DNA of 64,000 bases from Pedobacter sp. Hv1 (lineage in GTDB: Bacteria > Bacteroidota > Bacteroidia > Sphingobacteriales > Sphingobacteriaceae), in assembly GCF_001412215.1 (NCBI RefSeq), contig NZ_LLWP01000001.1, positions 62,001 through 126,000 on the forward strand, in the 5' to 3' direction. Below the pieces are notes generated by a model. The model did not search any database. It had not been told where the DNA came from and saw only the letters and a list, made by a program, of their open reading frames with translations. A program made the translations under genes and the position numbers. This document shows positions 1-9,112 of the stretch, piece after piece. Position 1 is the first letter of the stretch. Every line of letters begins with the position of its first letter.

Positions 1-2394
1 TAACTCTAATGCAATTTCTAATTTCCTGTTTGTCTCCCAGGCAAAATTAGGATTATAAAGCCGTGTTGGTTGAAGTCCTATAGTATTACCGTATGCAACT
101 CCTGAAGTTGCGTATGTATTGAAAAACTGATAATCGCCAATCTGGTCACTACCTGTTATACCATAACTTGCCCTAAGCTTTCCAAAGCTTAACCAAGTAT
201 TGTCTTTTAAGAAATGTTCATTAGAAAACAACCAAGCAGCGCCTAAAGCACCAAAAGTAGCAAACCGTTTATCAGGGCCAAACCTACTTGACCCATCTCG
301 TCTGGCCGTGAGATTGACAATGTAACGTTGGTTATAATTGTAATTTACTCGACCGAAAAAGGCTTGATACTTGTATTGCGTAATATCACTGAGTAATACT
401 CTTACAGTTCTTGCTGCAGCTAGACTATAGATTAGGCTGTTTGAACTAAATCCAGTTCCAGATTGATATAACCTGTCTGTATTCTGACTTTGAATGGTAG
501 CTCCTAATAGCACATCAATTTTTCCTGCCCTTAACTCTTTACTCCAATTGATTTGGGGTTCAATAATCCAAGATAATCTGTTGGTATTATTAAAAGTTAT
601 AGTGGAATTTGCACTACTAGGGTTTAATGCAGGATTTCCCATATCAGAAGGAGTTACCCGTGATTCTAGTGTACTAAGATCAGTAAGGCCAAAGCTACTT
701 TTCACCACCAATCCTGGCAGTAATTCATAAGATAGAATTGTATTTGTTATTAAGTCATTTGTTTTAGCCTCAAATTTAGCCTTTAGGTTTCTCAAAGGAT
801 TATCCCATGTACCATTTTCCCAGTTCAAATTTCCTTTAGAATCATAGAGTGCTGGAGCATTAGGTGCTAGGGAGCGTGCATCATAGGTAAAATCAAATGA
901 TGGCTGATCATTGTTCTGTCTGATATAGTTAATTGAAAACGCCATTTTAAACTTATGGTCATCTGATTGATGAGTAAAGCTGGCTTGAACTCCCCCCTTC
1001 CTGTATAGGAAATCACCTGGAAGCACTGTAGATTCAGATCGATAATTGCCACTAATGAGAAATTGACTATTAACGGTTCCACCAGATATTGTTCCCTGAA
1101 TATTGTTGATTTCCGCACTCCCTCCTAGGAGTTCTTTTTGCCAGTCAGTATATCGATTCTGATCCCAAGTATCGTTGATATCATAATCCCATTCATTATA
1201 ATTACTTAAACCATCATTTATAAAGGCCTGTTTACGCATGGTTAGATATTCCTGTGTATTCATAAGCTCCAGAAATTTTGTTACCTGACCAGCACCTTTA
1301 TATGAATTGATTGAGACTTTTGTTTTTCCTGGCTTTCCTTTTTTAGTAGTAACTAATATAACGCCATTTGCACCTCTGGATCCATAGATAGCTGTTGCAT
1401 CTGCATCTTTTAAAACTTCAATACTTTCAACATTATCGGTATTAATACTATTGAGTGGACTCGCAATGGTTGGGAAGCCTGTTGTTGTTTGAAAAGCACC
1501 AATAGGATCCGATGCATAAGGTACACCATCAATAATGTATAATGGAGAATTTCCGTCCGTGCGAATGCTATTTCGACCTCTAATTTTGATATCGAAACCT
1601 CCACCAGGCGTTCCGGTAGACTGAGTGATGTTGACACCTGGCATTCGGCCTTGCATAATTGCCAATACATTATTTACAGGTTGTGTCTCTATATCTTTAG
1701 AAGTAATCCTAGAAATACTACCAGTTCTTTCGCCGTCTTTAACGGTATAATATCCAGCGTTAACCGTTACCTGATCCAATTTTCCAACGGCTACTTCCAT
1801 TCTTAAAGTACCTAAATCTTTAGAGGCTTTTACTTCTTTAATTTGATAACCTAAATAAGAAATTTCCAGCGTGGCATCATCTGCGATATTCTTCAGAGAA
1901 AAAACACCTTCACTATTAGAAGTAGTAACAGCGGTAGTTCCCTTGACTTTTATTGTTGCACCCGCAATAGGCTGACCAGTTTCGTCAACCAATTTACCTG
2001 TAATATCAATGTTCAGAAATTGGTTGAATATCTTCTTCTTTTCCTTTATGACAATTGTTTTATCTTCGATTGAATATGATAAGGACTGATCGCTTATGCA
2101 CTTATCAAGAACGGCTTCCAATGACTCATTATTGGCCGAAATGCTAATTCGTTCTTTTTTGTCTAATAATTCCTTGTCATACAGAAAATCATAACCCGTT
2201 TGATTATGTATTTCTCTAAAAACCTTTTCTAGTGATACCTTTTTCTGGTTCAACGTAACACGTTGGGCAAGACTTGCAGCGCTGACCTGCATTAGAGTAG
2301 CAATCAATATAACGGTGGTTAGTCGCATAATCAGCCATATTTTAGCGATATGCCGATTTGGCATACCAATTTTATTAGTATAATTTTTATACAT
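1..2394 (-). CDS. SusC/RagA-type TonB-dependent outer-membrane receptor, 3' part outside window
   Basis: The reading frame is open from the ATG at 2394 to the left edge (798 codons, no stop). It starts with a signal peptide (about residues 1-46, ending near SAASLAQR), then an STN domain (about 55-105), a carboxypeptidase-regulatory-like domain (about 118-200, ITGKLVDETGQPIAGA) and a plug domain with the SusC hallmark DADATAIYGSRGANGV followed by LVTTKKGK. The last visible residues (YNPNFAWETNRKLEIALEL) are typical of the barrel. SusC proteins import oligosaccharides or peptides across the outer membrane with a SusD lipoprotein, which would lie beyond the left edge. The STN domain and the FecR/sigma pair upstream indicate cell-surface signalling control. 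The substrate cannot be told. An upstream in-frame ATG is not visible, so this start is favoured. Confidence 0.95.
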   Translation of the reverse strand, partial: MYKNYTNKIGMPNRHIAKIWLIMRLTTVILIATLMQVSAASLAQRVTLNQKKVSLEKVFREIHNQTGYDFLYDKELLDKKERISISANNESLEAVLDKCISDQSLSYSIEDKTIVIKEKKKIFNQFLNIDITGKLVDETGQPIAGATIKVKGTTAVTTSNSEGVFSLKNIADDATLEISYLGYQIKEVKASKDLGTLRMEVAVGKLDQVTVNAGYYTVKDGERTGSISRITSKDIETQPVNNVLAIMQGRMPGVNITQSTGTPGGGFDIKIRGRNSIRTDGNSPLYIIDGVPYASDPIGAFQTTTGFPTIASPLNSINTDNVESIEVLKDADATAIYGSRGANGVILVTTKKGKPGKTKVSINSYKGAGQVTKFLELMNTQEYLTMRKQAFINDGLSNYNEWDYDINDTWDQNRYTDWQKELLGGSAEINNIQGTISGGTVNSQFLISGNYRSESTVLPGDFLYRKGGVQASFTHQSDDHKFKMAFSINYIRQNNDQPSFDFTYDARSLAPNAPALYDSKGNLNWENGTWDNPLRNLKAKFEAKTNDLITNTILSYELLPGLVVKSSFGLTDLSTLESRVTPSDMGNPALNPSSANSTITFNNTNRLSWIIEPQINWSKELRAGKIDVLLGATIQSQNTDRLYQSGTGFSSNSLIYSLAAARTVRVLLSDITQYKYQAFFGRVNYNYNQRYIVNLTARRDGSSRFGPDKRFATFGALGAAWLFSNEHFLKDNTWLSFGKLRASYGITGSDQIGDYQFFNTYATSGVAYGNTIGLQPTRLYNPNFAWETNRKLEIALEL

Positions 2395-2495
2395 TTGTTT
2401 AGTTTGGTTTAAGCAGTTGCCTTCTAGCTTCGAATCTTTAGGTACTTGCGGTAAAACAGTTGATTTTATTATTAACGATGCCGAACATCGACCAG

Positions 2496-2513
2496 TCCCG
2501 ATCACCATCGGGA
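2496..2513. other. 7-bp perfect hairpin in the fecR-susC gap
   Basis: TCCCGAT and ATCGGGA pair perfectly around a 4-nt loop, followed on the plus strand by a T-rich run. In the direction of the flanking genes (minus) it has A residues upstream and no T-run, so it does not look like an intrinsic terminator between fecR and susC. It could attenuate or stabilise the leader. The rest of 2395-2609 shows nothing else clear. Confidence 0.4.
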
Positions 2514-2609
2514 TTTGGTTTTTTTAAGCCTTAGCTTTCCTTTCGTATAAATTTCCTCATGTTGTTAAGTTAGGTTAATAGTTTATTGATTATATGTTTA
2601 TAGTTCTGG

Positions 2610-3779
2610 TTACTTGCTTACATACACTTTTTTGCCGCTAATTTTAAAGTGTACTTTATCTGTCTTTTCCATAAGTTTAAGAATAGCAGATAGATTTTTT
2701 GTCCTTGACAAAAATCCTCCCAACTTGAAATTATCAGGCGCATCCACTTCATAGATAATTTCAACATTATACCATCTGGCAATCTTGCGCATATTGGTTC
2801 TAAAATCATCATCCCTGAAAAGAAACTCGTTATTTTTCCATGCAACTATTTCCTCTGTTTCAACCTCCTTTATATTCAGACGATTATCTCTAAGGATCGC
2901 TTGCTCATTTGGCTTTAATATTTCTTTCTGAGACCCAGTGTTTAACTTAATACTGCCTTCCAATAAAGTTGTCTTTATAACGGGCTCGTCAGCGTAAGCA
3001 TTCACATTAAACTGAGTTCCGAGTACTTCTATTTCTTGCTTTGCTGTTTTGACAATAAAAGGGTGAGCCTTATCTTTAGAAATCTCGAAATACCCTTCTC
3101 CTGAAAGTTCCACTTTACGTTCTTTTAAACTGGCGAACGAGGCAGGATATTTTAGCGATGAGGCCGCATTTAAAAACACGAGGGAACCATCAGGCAAACG
3201 CACCTTAGTTTGTTCCCCACGTGTAGTTGACAAGGTGTTATATTCTAAAGTTCCAGAGTTGGCTCCCGAAATTTCATAGATTATTTGACCGTCGGCAGTT
3301 TTAGAAATCTTTATTCCGGACTGACTCGCAATATTTCCAGTATTAGCTTCACTAATCAGAATTTTTTGTCCATTGGCAAGCGTAAGGGTAGCCCCATTCT
3401 TTCCAGGATTAACATCATTTACATAAACTGGTTGTTGTTCTACTTGGCTATTAGATTTGTAGAAGTAAAAACCCACACCTGCTACCAATACTATCGAAGC
3501 CGCCGCGACCATTCGAGGCCACAATTTTTTCTTTACGATCTTATTATTGACATTCTGATCGTGCGCATAGATGTATTGCAAAAGCTCCTGTTGCTTGGTT
3601 TCTTCAAGTTCTAATCCTTCGCTTTGATTAGCAAAAGAATCCGAAATCAAGTCCTTTATCTGCCCTTCATAGATAGGATTGCTGAGATAATCCGACAATT
3701 CACTTTTTTCTGTCTCATTGATAGATTCCAGAAGGTAACTATTAAGCAGTTGCTGAAGTCTATGATTGATCTTTTCCAT
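2610..3779 (-). CDS. FecR-type anti-sigma factor
   Basis: A 389-aa membrane protein with the Bacteroidetes FecR architecture: a cytoplasmic N-terminal segment (1-85), one transmembrane helix (about 90-107, AAASIVLVAGVGFYFY), a periplasmic FecR domain (about 185-280, with the TTRGEQTKVRLPDGS stretch) and a C-terminal DUF4974 domain (about 315-385). In this family the periplasmic part contacts the STN domain of the receptor and the N-terminus holds the ECF sigma factor. Here it lies between the sigma gene (about 115 bp upstream) and the SusC gene (about 215 bp downstream), the standard sigma/anti-sigma/receptor order. Confidence 0.95.
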   Translation of the reverse strand: MEKINHRLQQLLNSYLLESINETEKSELSDYLSNPIYEGQIKDLISDSFANQSEGLELEETKQQELLQYIYAHDQNVNNKIVKKKLWPRMVAAASIVLVAGVGFYFYKSNSQVEQQPVYVNDVNPGKNGATLTLANGQKILISEANTGNIASQSGIKISKTADGQIIYEISGANSGTLEYNTLSTTRGEQTKVRLPDGSLVFLNAASSLKYPASFASLKERKVELSGEGYFEISKDKAHPFIVKTAKQEIEVLGTQFNVNAYADEPVIKTTLLEGSIKLNTGSQKEILKPNEQAILRDNRLNIKEVETEEIVAWKNNEFLFRDDDFRTNMRKIARWYNVEIIYEVDAPDNFKLGGFLSRTKNLSAILKLMEKTDKVHFKISGKKVYVSK

Positions 3780-3895
3780 TAATGTTATTTTTTAATTAAG
3801 AATATCTTAACCATTTGATAACATTGACCCAGAACTTATATTTTCGGGGGTAGTGAGGAATGAACTATTTTATAAAATACTGATAGCCAACGACT

Positions 3896-4486
3896 TTATT
3901 TGAACAACACGGTGATGAATAACGAATACTCGACCGAATGCTTTTTGAAATGCTCTCGTATCTTGCGAAGCGCATCTTTCATGTAGGCATGAACCGTTTG
4001 ATGGGATATATTCATTTTTTCTGCCGCTTCCTCATATTTATGTCCCTGCTGATGGCAAAGCATGTACACCATTCGCTGCTGAGGAGATAACATTTCTATT
4101 GCCTCGTTCAAGATACTTTCGGTTTCCTTATAATCAAGCTGTTGCACAGTCGAATGATCCACATCCGTTGCAAACTTAAGGTGAATTGCGCTTGACTTAG
4201 TTTCCTGTGCCAATTGGCGAAGTACATTAAAACAATGGTTTCTTACCAATCGGTTAAGGTAGGCACCGAAGCTGTCAATGTGTCCAAGTTTTTCCCTACC
4301 TAACCATATCTTAAGAAAAATATCCTGAACGATCTCCACCGCTAAATTATCGGAATGTGTAATTTTTCGACTAAAAGAATGGACGTATATATGATAGTGT
4401 TTAAATAACAAATTAAATGCAAGCTGATCTCCCCCGGCAATCTTAACCAGAATTTCGGGCTCATTATGAAGGAGATTATTAGCCAT
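3896..4486 (-). CDS. ECF-type RNA polymerase sigma factor
   Basis: A 196-aa sigma-70 family protein of the extracytoplasmic-function group. Region 2 lies at about residues 25-95 (AVEIVQDIFLKIWLGRE) and region 4 with its helix-turn-helix at about 125-180 (LSPQQRMVYMLCHQQGHKYEEAAEKM, split by the helix turn, then ISHQTVHAYMKDALRKI). The ATG at 4486 is taken as start; the codon before it is a TTG. It very likely drives the SusC operon and is held by the FecR protein next door. Confidence 0.95.
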   Translation of the reverse strand: MANNLLHNEPEILVKIAGGDQLAFNLLFKHYHIYVHSFSRKITHSDNLAVEIVQDIFLKIWLGREKLGHIDSFGAYLNRLVRNHCFNVLRQLAQETKSSAIHLKFATDVDHSTVQQLDYKETESILNEAIEMLSPQQRMVYMLCHQQGHKYEEAAEKMNISHQTVHAYMKDALRKIREHFKKHSVEYSLFITVLFK

Positions 4487-4612
4487 CAATTTTTAAATTC
4501 TTACTTTAAATATACGAAATCTAGCGCCAATAATAGCTATAATTATTCAGATTCCCAGTTAAGCCCATCTGATGATGACGTATAAGCACACATCAAGCAA
4601 TTATCTGCCTGT

Positions 4613-6676
4613 TCACATGGATATTACCTTCTCTTGTTCCTTGCCTTTACTAGTTTTAAGTTGTGAAGGTGATACTGATTTACGAATTGATCGTTTTTTT
4701 GCTGGCTTTTTCTTCTCTGTTATTGGTTTCGGATCGATCAAGGTGCTCAACTGTTCCTTGATCAGATCGCCAACCTGTTTTTTGATTCTAAGGTAGTTTT
4801 CCTGCACATCTTCAGGAGTCACCTCTGCAATAACAGGAATAGGAGAATATTCAGATTCTTCTTTTGCAAGTGCCGCATGATCGTTCTGGATTTCTGCGTG
4901 AAACATTTTAAGCTTGATCTTCTGGTCTGGGTTATCTGCCACCATGCCAACAAATTCGCCTGAAGATAGTCCTGCTATTTTTGCCGCAGGAACAGCATAA
5001 TCAAGTTGCGATGATTTAGAAGTAGAAGTATCCGAACTGTTGATGCTCAAAGACGTTCTATCCTGCATGATCTTCCCAAACCCTTCTGATAGAGTTTTAG
5101 CAGTATCACCCGTTACCTGACCACTAATTACATTGCCTACAATTCCTGTAATCACGTCTGCTTGCTCTGCTCCATAATCCTTTTTCAACTGACTAAAATC
5201 CTGAACAGCTAAAGTAGTGGCTACCTTATTGCTCCTTGCAGTTGCAATCAAACTGTCCATATTATTGAAATAAATGGTGGGAAATTCATCAAATACCAAA
5301 CTGGTTTTCTGCTGACCTTTGCGGTTAACCAATTTGATCATTCTGGAAATATATAGTGATAAAACAGCTCCATAAGTCTGCAATTTCTGCGGATTGTTAC
5401 CGACACAGATAATCTTAGGCTCGTTTGGATTGTTTACATCTAAAGTAAAATCGTTTCCACTTAGCACATAATAAAGTTGAGGGGATGATAATCTTGCCAA
5501 ACCAATCTTTGCACTTGCAATCTGCCCCTCTAGTTGAGCTTTGGCATTGTTGTGATAAGCAGATATAAATGGATTAATTAGCACCCTGATTTCTTCCTGC
5601 ATTTCAAGTACCGCAAACAGATGGTCGTATTCTACCTGCATCAGTTCGATTACATGGGGCAGCGTACAATACCTGCCATCTTTATATTTCCTTAAATACC
5701 AAATCACAGCAGTTAGGAAATTGATCGGACTTTCCACAAAGAAATCGCCCTGTTTCTTGATCCATTCCCTGTTAAGTCCCATCATTATCGTTCTACTGGC
5801 CTCGGTGGCATCTGTAATATCTTCCATTCCATTAGGGTCTAGCGGATTGCACCTATGCGTTCTATCAAGATCATCAAAATTGATAATGTAGAAATTTGGA
5901 GGAACCTTATAATTTTTACGGTATTGTAAGAGCTTATTATAAGCAATCTTAGTTAGATCGTCATACTTAAAATCATACAGAAACATGGTAAAGCCTTTTT
6001 TGATATGCTGGTCAATAATGTGACGGATCACAAAATAACTTTTACCAGACCCTGGAGTTCCTGCAACGAGCAATCCCCTAAAAGGATTGATCACATTGAT
6101 CCAGCTGTCCCTTATTTTTTTCTTCAACTGATATTTGGCGGGCAGGTTGATCGAATATTCATTTTCTAGCAATCGTTCTTCCTGTGGAAAGGTTTCGTTT
6201 TCTGAATTGAAAATATCCTTGCTCAAGCTGCTCTGAATTAATCTTGAAAGCCAGTTGCCACCAGTAAGCATTAGCAGGTAGCCAATACCAGTTAGACACA
6301 TATAGGTGATAGCGACAATAGAAATAGAGAGTTGAAGGTAAAGCGCTAGAAAGCTAAGGAAATAGACCAGTAGGCCACATAGCAAGTAGGCGACTATGCT
6401 GTTACGCTGGATCTTTTCATCTTTTTTGCCTTTTGCTCCAAGTAGGCTGATCGCCATAAAAAGCAGTGCCGCAAATTTGGCTTTTAGTATACTGTTAAAA
6501 AGACCAGTTTTTGCGATGTTACTGGTAATCTTATCCGTTAATTCTGCCGTCCATCCCCAATGGTCAAATGCCTTGTAACAGATGATGTAAAAGTGCAGGC
6601 ATAATATTGATATGCTGATCAGCCTGCTAAAATCGATAATCTTGCGCAGTCCTTGCGCATCCTCGCCAGTATTCAT
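4613..6676 (-). CDS. TraG/VirD4-like type IV coupling protein (mobilisation)
   Basis: A 687-aa inner-membrane ATPase. Four hydrophobic segments are visible in the N-terminus (about 17-36, 66-80, 94-112, 116-138). Walker A is GTPGSGKS at 206-213 and Walker B is LVFDEFPTIYF at about 455. The QDFSQLKKDYG stretch is typical of TraG/TraD proteins. It would couple the relaxase-DNA complex to a helper element's secretion channel. It is 12 bp downstream of the relaxase gene and co-oriented, so one operon. The C-terminus is Lys/Ser-rich (KKPAKKRSIRKS). Confidence 0.92.
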   Translation of the reverse strand: MNTGEDAQGLRKIIDFSRLISISILCLHFYIICYKAFDHWGWTAELTDKITSNIAKTGLFNSILKAKFAALLFMAISLLGAKGKKDEKIQRNSIVAYLLCGLLVYFLSFLALYLQLSISIVAITYMCLTGIGYLLMLTGGNWLSRLIQSSLSKDIFNSENETFPQEERLLENEYSINLPAKYQLKKKIRDSWINVINPFRGLLVAGTPGSGKSYFVIRHIIDQHIKKGFTMFLYDFKYDDLTKIAYNKLLQYRKNYKVPPNFYIINFDDLDRTHRCNPLDPNGMEDITDATEASRTIMMGLNREWIKKQGDFFVESPINFLTAVIWYLRKYKDGRYCTLPHVIELMQVEYDHLFAVLEMQEEIRVLINPFISAYHNNAKAQLEGQIASAKIGLARLSSPQLYYVLSGNDFTLDVNNPNEPKIICVGNNPQKLQTYGAVLSLYISRMIKLVNRKGQQKTSLVFDEFPTIYFNNMDSLIATARSNKVATTLAVQDFSQLKKDYGAEQADVITGIVGNVISGQVTGDTAKTLSEGFGKIMQDRTSLSINSSDTSTSKSSQLDYAVPAAKIAGLSSGEFVGMVADNPDQKIKLKMFHAEIQNDHAALAKEESEYSPIPVIAEVTPEDVQENYLRIKKQVGDLIKEQLSTLIDPKPITEKKKPAKKRSIRKSVSPSQLKTSKGKEQEKVISM

Positions 6677-6688
6677 AATCTTTTAAGT

Positions 6689-7963
6689 TTAAAGGGTTAA
6701 TTCTTGATTTTGATCGTTCTTTTTACGTTTCTTTTTCCTGCGTGGCACTACTGCGCCATAATCGGGCTGCGTTTTAGCCAATGCCAATTCAAGAAATCTT
6801 GTTGGCTGAGGCGATTTGAGAAACGTTTTTACTGGGTTAACCAGCTTAATATGTTGACGTTTTGCCGGTCTTGGTGGTGGGATGATTTTCGGATTGACCT
6901 CCAGATTTTCCTTTCCAAATCTTTCAGTTATTGCTTTGGCACTAAAGTCCTTTCCTATATCACTACCATTGAATACCGTTTTTCGCTTATGGTCGATAAA
7001 AGTGATCCCGAATACCTGCCCCTGATCATTTTGTCTGAACAGTACATCTACACCCATTTTTTTAGCTTCCGTTTCAAACCTGCTTCTAGTGATTGAGCGG
7101 TATTGGGCAAAGAGATTTTCTATATCAGTTTTCAGCTCTTCCCTATAAGGTTTGCGTTTAGCCTTATTCAATTCAAATTTTTGCTCAAGGTTTGCTAACG
7201 TGGGCTTGGTATAAAAAGAACTTGCCTTGATAGGTACGCCAGCTGCTGATCCTTTTTCATTCAGAAGGCTAAACATCAGTCCCCTTTTTTGAAACATGGC
7301 CGTGTGCTCGGCACCACGTAAAGCAGTTACGTTAAAACATTTCAGTACTGCATTGAATTCAGCAAGTGAGGTAAATTTGTATTCTCTTAAAACAGGAGTA
7401 AGTACGTTGCTGATCGCTCTTTTGGTAGTTACATTTCCATATTTTACCTTTTTTGGATCGGCCTGCTTTATTTTGGCATCCATCACAAAGACCTTAGATT
7501 CTGCCTTAACCAGATCAAATTCTTCCTCTATAGCTTTTCTTGCAGGTTCGGATAGTTTTCTGCCAATATCGTGGAGTTCCATTCTTTCTCTTTGGGCGGT
7601 AATGTTGGTAGAGACGATATGCAGGTGAAGGTGTGCAGAATCATCGTGCCTATAAACCAGAAATGGCTGATCGCCAAAGCCGATCTTCTCCATATAGGTC
7701 GAAGCAATCTGTTGGAGCTTTTGGTTGTCGATCTTTTCACTGGAATGGAAGTTAAGGGAAATATGTACCGCATTGGTTTTTACATTTGGTTTCATCTGTG
7801 TAAGTAAATTAAACCTGTTCAGCTTTTGCATGAAATTCATCCGTTCAATTTCTCCAGCAAAGCCACTGGCCATAATTAAGTCTGCCTCGCCCTCGTCTAC
7901 TTTATTCTCATTGTAGTGGAGCAATCCCCTTATACTTCTGCCCGTAATTATTCTTGCAACCAT
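6689..7963 (-). CDS. MOBP-type relaxase (mobilisation nuclease)
   Basis: A 424-aa protein whose N-terminal 200 residues match the Relaxase/Mobilisation nuclease family. The metal-binding three-histidine motif is HLHLH at 111-115, and a likely nicking tyrosine is Tyr17 (LLHYNENKV). It would nick one strand at oriT and pilot the DNA to a recipient. The C-terminal half is basic (RRKKKRKK near the end) and not recognised. Its start overlaps the end of the accessory gene by 16 bp, indicating translational coupling. Confidence 0.92.
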   Translation of the reverse strand: MVARIITGRSIRGLLHYNENKVDEGEADLIMASGFAGEIERMNFMQKLNRFNLLTQMKPNVKTNAVHISLNFHSSEKIDNQKLQQIASTYMEKIGFGDQPFLVYRHDDSAHLHLHIVSTNITAQRERMELHDIGRKLSEPARKAIEEEFDLVKAESKVFVMDAKIKQADPKKVKYGNVTTKRAISNVLTPVLREYKFTSLAEFNAVLKCFNVTALRGAEHTAMFQKRGLMFSLLNEKGSAAGVPIKASSFYTKPTLANLEQKFELNKAKRKPYREELKTDIENLFAQYRSITRSRFETEAKKMGVDVLFRQNDQGQVFGITFIDHKRKTVFNGSDIGKDFSAKAITERFGKENLEVNPKIIPPPRPAKRQHIKLVNPVKTFLKSPQPTRFLELALAKTQPDYGAVVPRRKKKRKKNDQNQELTL

Positions 7964-8355
7964 TTTTCTGCTAGTTTGGAAATGATCGTCAATAATTTTT
8001 CTACCCGATTATCAACCTTTTCGTACTGATCAGCAACTTTAAGTGTAAAGAATGATCTACCTGCATTCGATTTGTCCTGATTGAAATGTCTTGTGATCTG
8101 ATTAATATTGATACCAATAGCTTTTAGTTCCTTGCGGATCAGTGCGAGTTCCTCCATTACAGGGTTCATAGAAATATCCTGTTTAAAAAGCTTAATCTGC
8201 TTGGAAGAAAGTATTTTTCTACAAATTTCTGCTATCGATAGGGAGCTGCTTTCTTTTCGCAATTTTTCCAGACTGGCAAACTGTTTTTCAGTCACCCGAA
8301 CGATGATGTTACGGCTCAACAGTTCCTCTGGCTTATCCGATTTTCTTCTTGGCAT
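7948..8355 (-). CDS. Relaxosome accessory protein (Bacteroidetes MobA/MobC-like)
   Basis: The ATG at 8355 gives 135 aa starting MPRRKSDKPEELLSR. A ribbon-helix-helix-like N-terminus (IIVRVTEKQFASLEKL) is followed by the GININQITRHFN motif that is characteristic of accessory proteins preceding Bacteroidetes relaxases. It would bind oriT and help the relaxase. A longer in-frame start at 8442 (TTG) is rejected because it would run through the oriT-like hairpin at 8419-8457. Confidence 0.85.
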   Translation of the reverse strand: MPRRKSDKPEELLSRNIIVRVTEKQFASLEKLRKESSSLSIAEICRKILSSKQIKLFKQDISMNPVMEELALIRKELKAIGININQITRHFNQDKSNAGRSFFTLKVADQYEKVDNRVEKLLTIISKLAEKWLQE

Positions 8356-8418
8356 TTTCTTCGCTTTTATAAAGTTCTGGCAGCACGAGTTCCGAGTGAT
8401 GCTTCCGGCCTTAAGGAC

Positions 8419-8457
8419 GGCAAAGATTTTTTGCGCATGCAAAAATACATCTTTGCC
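8419..8457. other. Candidate oriT: nested inverted repeats upstream of the mobilisation operon
   Basis: GGCAAAGAT (8419-8427) and ATCTTTGCC (8449-8457) are a perfect 9-bp inverted repeat. Nested inside is a second perfect one, TTTTTGC (8428-8434) and GCAAAAA (8439-8445), around a GCAT loop. Position directly upstream of accessory and relaxase genes is where oriT usually lies. The nick site cannot be placed from sequence alone. The rest of 8356-8555 holds nothing else recognisable. Confidence 0.5.
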
Positions 8458-8555
8458 TAGACCACGCGGGCTACAGAAAGCTCCCCCAATAAGTGCTTTT
8501 GAACTTTGGTAAATGGTTAAATAATTACTTTCGCATGTATCTTTTGAAAATTGTC

Positions 8556-8729
8556 TTAAAGCCTTTCCGCATCAGATTTTCTTAGACTTTTCAACTCTTG
8601 TAAAGAGATTGATGCCCGCAGGATTTGCTTGATCTTTTGCCTTGGGCAAAGCTTTACCTTTTTCAATTTCAGGTAAGGGTTTCCATTGAATTTTCGGCCT
8701 TTGATTGTTGGATCTTTCTGGTTTTTCAT
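8556..8729 (-). CDS. Small basic hypothetical protein
   Basis: A 57-aa Lys/Arg-rich reading frame starting MKNQKDPTIKGRKF; an ATG three codons upstream (8738) is equally possible. No family recognised. It lies upstream of and co-oriented with the mobilisation genes. It may not be expressed. Confidence 0.35.
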   Translation of the reverse strand: MKNQKDPTIKGRKFNGNPYLKLKKVKLCPRQKIKQILRASISLQELKSLRKSDAERL

Positions 8730-8775
8730 AACGATCATTTTTTGATAGTCCAAAGGTGAAACGTCCTGAAATTGG

Positions 8776-8833
8776 TTTATCTCTAGTAGTGATAAATAGA
8801 TTTTTGGAGGAAGTTATTTATCTCTACTAGTGA
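8776..8833 (+). promoter_or_regulatory. Repeated operator-like motif upstream of the recombinase operon
   Basis: TTTATCTCTAGTAGTGA (8776-8792) and TTTATCTCTACTAGTGA (8817-8833) differ at one base and are 41 bp apart. The first copy also contains TTTATC/GATAAA half sites. The pair sits 49 bp before the first gene of the recombinase operon. Spacing close to four helical turns suits cooperative binding of a regulator or of the recombinase. No regulator gene is assigned. Confidence 0.45.
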
Positions 8834-8881
8834 AGAAAAATAAACTGTTCTGTAGAATATTGTGGTTTAAAACAAAAAACT

Positions 8882-9112
8882 ATGCTACCACATATCAGAG
8901 ACGAAAAGCGAAATGTTACGCCAGAAAAAGCTATTAAAATATTGGCAAAACATGGGACGGACCTAACTTTTTCCGAGGCAAAAATCATGTTGGAATTCCT
9001 CTATAAATTAGCTAACTTGTCAGTAAGCCAAGCAAATAAACGTGCAATAAAGCATCATAAACAAGGTTTGGAAGAAAGAAAAAATGGTAAAACTAAAATT
9101 CAAATTTTATGA
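8882..9112 (+). CDS. Small conserved partner of the serine recombinase
   Basis: 76 aa. The N-terminal part (TPEKAIKILAKHGTDLTFSE) reads like short helical proteins that often precede large serine recombinases in Bacteroidetes elements. Its stop overlaps the recombinase start (ATGA), so the two are translationally coupled. Possibly a recombination directionality or regulatory factor; that is inference. The C-terminus is basic. Confidence 0.7.
   Translation: MLPHIRDEKRNVTPEKAIKILAKHGTDLTFSEAKIMLEFLYKLANLSVSQANKRAIKHHKQGLEERKNGKTKIQIL

Noticed and set aside
4572..4796. Plus-strand frame opposite the coupling-protein gene
   Set aside because: Lies almost wholly in the antisense of the conserved coupling protein and has no family resemblance.
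8356..8442. N-terminal extension of the mobilisation accessory protein
   Set aside because: Starts with TTG and runs through the inverted repeats proposed as oriT; MPRRKSD is the natural start.
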